A DNA stretch of 64,000 nt from JAPPKS01 sp963667895 (GTDB taxonomy: Bacteria; Poribacteria; WGA-4E; PCPOR2b). Positions 62,356-64,000 of this stretch are shown here, piece after piece; the stretch's first letter is position 1, and every line of letters begins with the position of its first letter. The notes under the pieces are model-generated. The model saw nothing but the letters and a program-made list of their open reading frames with translations. It ran no database searches and was not told the origin of the DNA. Both the position numbers and the translations under genes were made by a program. Location of the stretch: positions 930,001-994,000 of the forward strand of contig OZ245030.1 of assembly GCA_965223985.1 (NCBI GenBank), in the 5' to 3' direction.

Positions 62356-62907
62356 TCAGGGGAGCTGAACGAAAACACTGTCTTTACCCGGCACGGCTTC
62401 ATCATTTACCTTGCTGTGGCATGCATGGCATCCGACGCCTCTTTGTGCATTGATGTCGCCAGCAACACCGATGAACGCAGCATCCGCTGAATCGCGCTGA
62501 TACTGGATGTACTTCCAGCCGTTGTGGTCAGCGTACATCGTATCGTCCACCTTCCACATGACCGCGACACGCCGGACGAAGCTGTTTTCCTCGTCCATGA
62601 TGTCCTTGACAATCGTGGTTCCGCTATGAAAGGTTTGCTCGCTCGTGTCTTCCAGGGTTTCGACACCCGTTGAGTTGATATAGACGGTTCTAGTTCCCAG
62701 CCCATGTGCGCTTCCACTGTCCTGTGGCACTTCAAATTCCGCGGGCGGCGCACCAAGCTCAACAGCTCTCCAGGACTCGTACCCGGTTATGTCTGACGGT
62801 AGACCTTCTGCCAGCATTTCGTCCCCATCATCCTCCGAATCGCCACAAGCAACGAAAACAACATATCCAATCAAGATCGTAATCAGTGCACTTTGTCGAT
62901 TTAGCAT
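62356..62907 (-). CDS. Cytochrome P460-like c-type heme lipoprotein
   Basis: A 183-residue exported lipoprotein. ATG 62907 has AGGAAGGAGG upstream and opens a lipoprotein signal with FVAC, lipidated Cys21. The body (YESWRAVELGAPP, GTRTVYINSTGVETLEDTSE, FHSGTTIVKDIMDEENSFVR, VAVMWKVDDTMYADHNGWKY) resembles the P460 fold, and CHACH (Cys160, Cys163, His164) gives a c-type heme attachment site near the C-terminus. P460 proteins oxidise hydroxylamine or bind nitric oxide, but the special Lys-heme crosslink cannot be judged here. It has a strong promoter at 63097-63125 and its own terminator. Confidence 0.8.
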   Translation of the reverse strand: MLNRQSALITILIGYVVFVACGDSEDDGDEMLAEGLPSDITGYESWRAVELGAPPAEFEVPQDSGSAHGLGTRTVYINSTGVETLEDTSEQTFHSGTTIVKDIMDEENSFVRRVAVMWKVDDTMYADHNGWKYIQYQRDSADAAFIGVAGDINAQRGVGCHACHSKVNDEAVPGKDSVFVQLP

Positions 62908-63096
62908 CTCGAATCCTCCTTCCTGTTTATTTTGAGGCAAAGACCTCGTTGTTGTCAATCCGCTCCTACAAGTTGAACATTCTCACTGCCGTAGTTATCG
63001 ACTTTCATGGATTCTGTAGAGCAGAACCAAGCCATTTTTAACTTACGTTCGCAATCCGTAGATTGGGGCTTGACTTTTTCTTGACAAACGGCGGAT

Positions 63097-63125
63097 AGTA
63101 TACAATATGTGTTAGTTGAAGTCAA
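63097..63125 (-). promoter_or_regulatory. Sigma70-type promoter for the P460-like gene
   Basis: On the minus strand TTGACT (63125-63120) and TATACT (63102-63097) are spaced by exactly 17 bases. The leader to the start codon at 62907 would be about 180 nt. Confidence 0.7.
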
Positions 63126-63268
63126 CCGCAAATCCATTCACTAATTTCAATCGCCTACCCAACCATGTGTCCCGGAGGAGCACCTCGTGCGGACGCACCA
63201 TCCCCCAAATCCCGCGGTTGCCGCATCTCCAACTATATTCTTGACTCAACTTCTACTGTGAGACCGTA

Positions 63269-63334
63269 TGTTGGGTTGAACAGCGATCCATGGTCAACGG
63301 CACGTAGCCGTTGACATTCGAGCAAAACCCAACA
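63269..63334. repeat. Nested inverted-repeat (REP/MITE-like) element
   Basis: Outer arms TGTTGGGTT (63269-63277) and AACCCAACA (63326-63334) enclose an inner perfect hairpin, GTCAACGGC (63293-63301), loop ACGTA, GCCGTTGAC (63307-63315). The same outer motif recurs as TGTTGGGTA at 63365 and AACCCAACC at 63455, a second looser pair. Such elements with GTTGGGTT ends are frequent in several bacterial phyla. Confidence 0.7.
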
Positions 63335-63522
63335 CCTGATAATAAGCACGTTGGATAGATTGAGTGTTGGGTATCATTATAAGATCGTAAAAAGACGGAG
63401 TTGTTGAAAGCCAGAGGCTCTCTTGCCGTTAATAGAGATTCGTTTTAACCGTTCAACCCAACCTACACCACTTCAAAGAGTTCCGTCTGTAAGCCTGCGA
63501 ACTGTGCGCCTTTGCATTAGTG

Positions 63523-63563
63523 TGTCAACAGACAATTTACTTTTTCTGTTGACAGGTTTTTTT
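63523..63563 (+). terminator. Terminator-like hairpin overlapping a -35 box
   Basis: TGTCAACAGA (63523-63532) and TCTGTTGACA (63545-63554) form a perfect 10-bp stem with a 12-base loop, followed by GG and seven T residues. The right arm contains the TTGACA -35 box of the promoter at 63549. It may terminate read-through and also act as an operator. Confidence 0.5.
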
Positions 63564-63577
63564 GTCTTTGCTAGACT
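63549..63577 (+). promoter_or_regulatory. Sigma70-type promoter near the right end
   Basis: TTGACA (63549-63554), a 17-base spacer, and TAGACT (63572-63577). It points rightward to the incomplete gene at 63867 through a leader of about 285 nt. Confidence 0.65.
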
Positions 63578-63866
63578 TTGTATACTCCTTACAGTGGCAG
63601 GATGCGACTCGCCGCCCGGTGATGCCTGTCGCTCCCCATCGCAGGGGATTTAGAGGAGGGGAGGAGTTCCCAATAATACAATCGAGCACTATACAGCGTG
63701 GCAACGTTTACCGTTGAGATGTACAGATAAGGTCTGCCTGTCGAACACTTCCTTTGGTCCTGATGAAAAGGGACGGAAAGTTCAATCATCCACTTGATGG
63801 CAGGACCTCCATAGATGCGAGTGTCTTCTCACCAGTTGTGTTGGACAAGTAAAATCGGAATAGTTT
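63578..63866 (+). other. Structured non-coding leader, candidate RNA element
   Basis: No gene with a ribosome-binding site is seen between the promoter at 63549 and the start codon at 63867. The stretch has paired segments such as GCGAC/GTCGC and CCCC-ATCGCA-GGGG, and a purine run (GAGGAGGGGAGGAG). I could not match it to a known riboswitch, 6S, SRP or RNase P RNA. It may be a regulatory leader or a small RNA. Confidence 0.35.
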
Positions 63867-64000
63867 ATGGAAGTTATGTATTCAGATCAGGAGATCGCGG
63901 AGTTGATGCGGGAAAGCAAGGTTTTACCAAATGATTGGCGCATCCAAGTTTACAAACACGAAAAGTTGATTGTCGAGGGTAACAACGGAAACACATTCTG
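63867..64000 (+). CDS. 5' part of an unrecognised gene, cut by the window end
   Basis: Forty-four codons are visible, starting MEVMYSDQEIAELMRESKVL and continuing PNDWRIQVYKHEKLIVEG to the edge. There is no signal peptide. The ribosome-binding site is weak (AAAATCGGAA). The composition is that of a normal soluble protein. The family cannot be named from this much sequence. Confidence 0.6.
   Translation, partial: MEVMYSDQEIAELMRESKVLPNDWRIQVYKHEKLIVEGNNGNTF

Noticed and set aside
63423..63653. 76-codon ORF with a lipobox-like LLTVAGC
   Set aside because: It spans the hairpin and promoter at 63523-63577, has no suitable start near the hydrophobic stretch and stops soon after it.

Overview
The window looks like accessory-rich chromosome of an uncultured Gram-negative-type bacterium, most plausibly Candidatus Poribacteria or a close relative. 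The basis is a giant secreted mosaic protein (metalloprotease, WD40, leucine-rich repeats, Ig-like domains) ending in a YPNPFNPETWIPY-type C-terminal sorting domain, a PorV-like barrel next to a second protein with the same kind of C-terminus, many outer-membrane and lipoprotein genes, and sulfatase- and CBM9-like genes. The taxonomic call is inference; no rRNA is present.

Layout. 1-20 kb: the giant surface protein, glycerate kinase, a BNR-repeat propeller protein, a PorV-like barrel, a T9SS-type cargo protein, small and mechanosensitive membrane proteins, a thioesterase, and a LolD-like ATPase / FtsX-like permease pair separated by a frameshifted LamG gene. A dispersed palindromic repeat family with a 29-nt core punctuates this part, and one copy lies in frame inside the permease gene. 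20.1-34.3 kb: a PhnD-like (selenate/phosphonate-type) binding protein, then a complete four-gene Zorya type I anti-phage system (zorABCD, 21.6-29.6 kb), a BMP-family lipoprotein, and a PhnC-like ATPase with a fused double PhnE-like permease that may be the separated partner of the binding protein. 34.5-43.2 kb: AlkD-like repair protein, CBM9-like protein, acetolactate synthase, a ThiO remnant, a sugar-type binding lipoprotein, purE, tsaE and a sulfatase-fold enzyme.

43.3-56.6 kb is a urea utilisation island: FmdB-like zinc ribbon, an outer-membrane porin, urtABCDE and ureDABC. Urea would cross the outer membrane by the porin, be imported by UrtABCDE and be hydrolysed by UreABC. The nickel chaperone genes ureEFG are not in the window. 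An OLD-family ATPase/TOPRIM nuclease gene with its own strong promoter sits between urtD and urtE, and the last ~45 bp of urtD is present on both sides of it. This looks like a small defence cassette inserted at the 3' end of urtD and is the most unusual structure in the window.

56.6-64 kb: rhodanese, an RNase HI-TPR fusion, a VOC-family gene with an in-frame amber codon, polA, a TfoX-N-like protein, a cytochrome P460-like lipoprotein and about 0.9 kb of non-coding sequence with inverted repeats and promoters, then the start of a gene that runs off the window. Several intergenic regions carry canonical sigma70-type promoters (two hexamers, 17-nt spacing).
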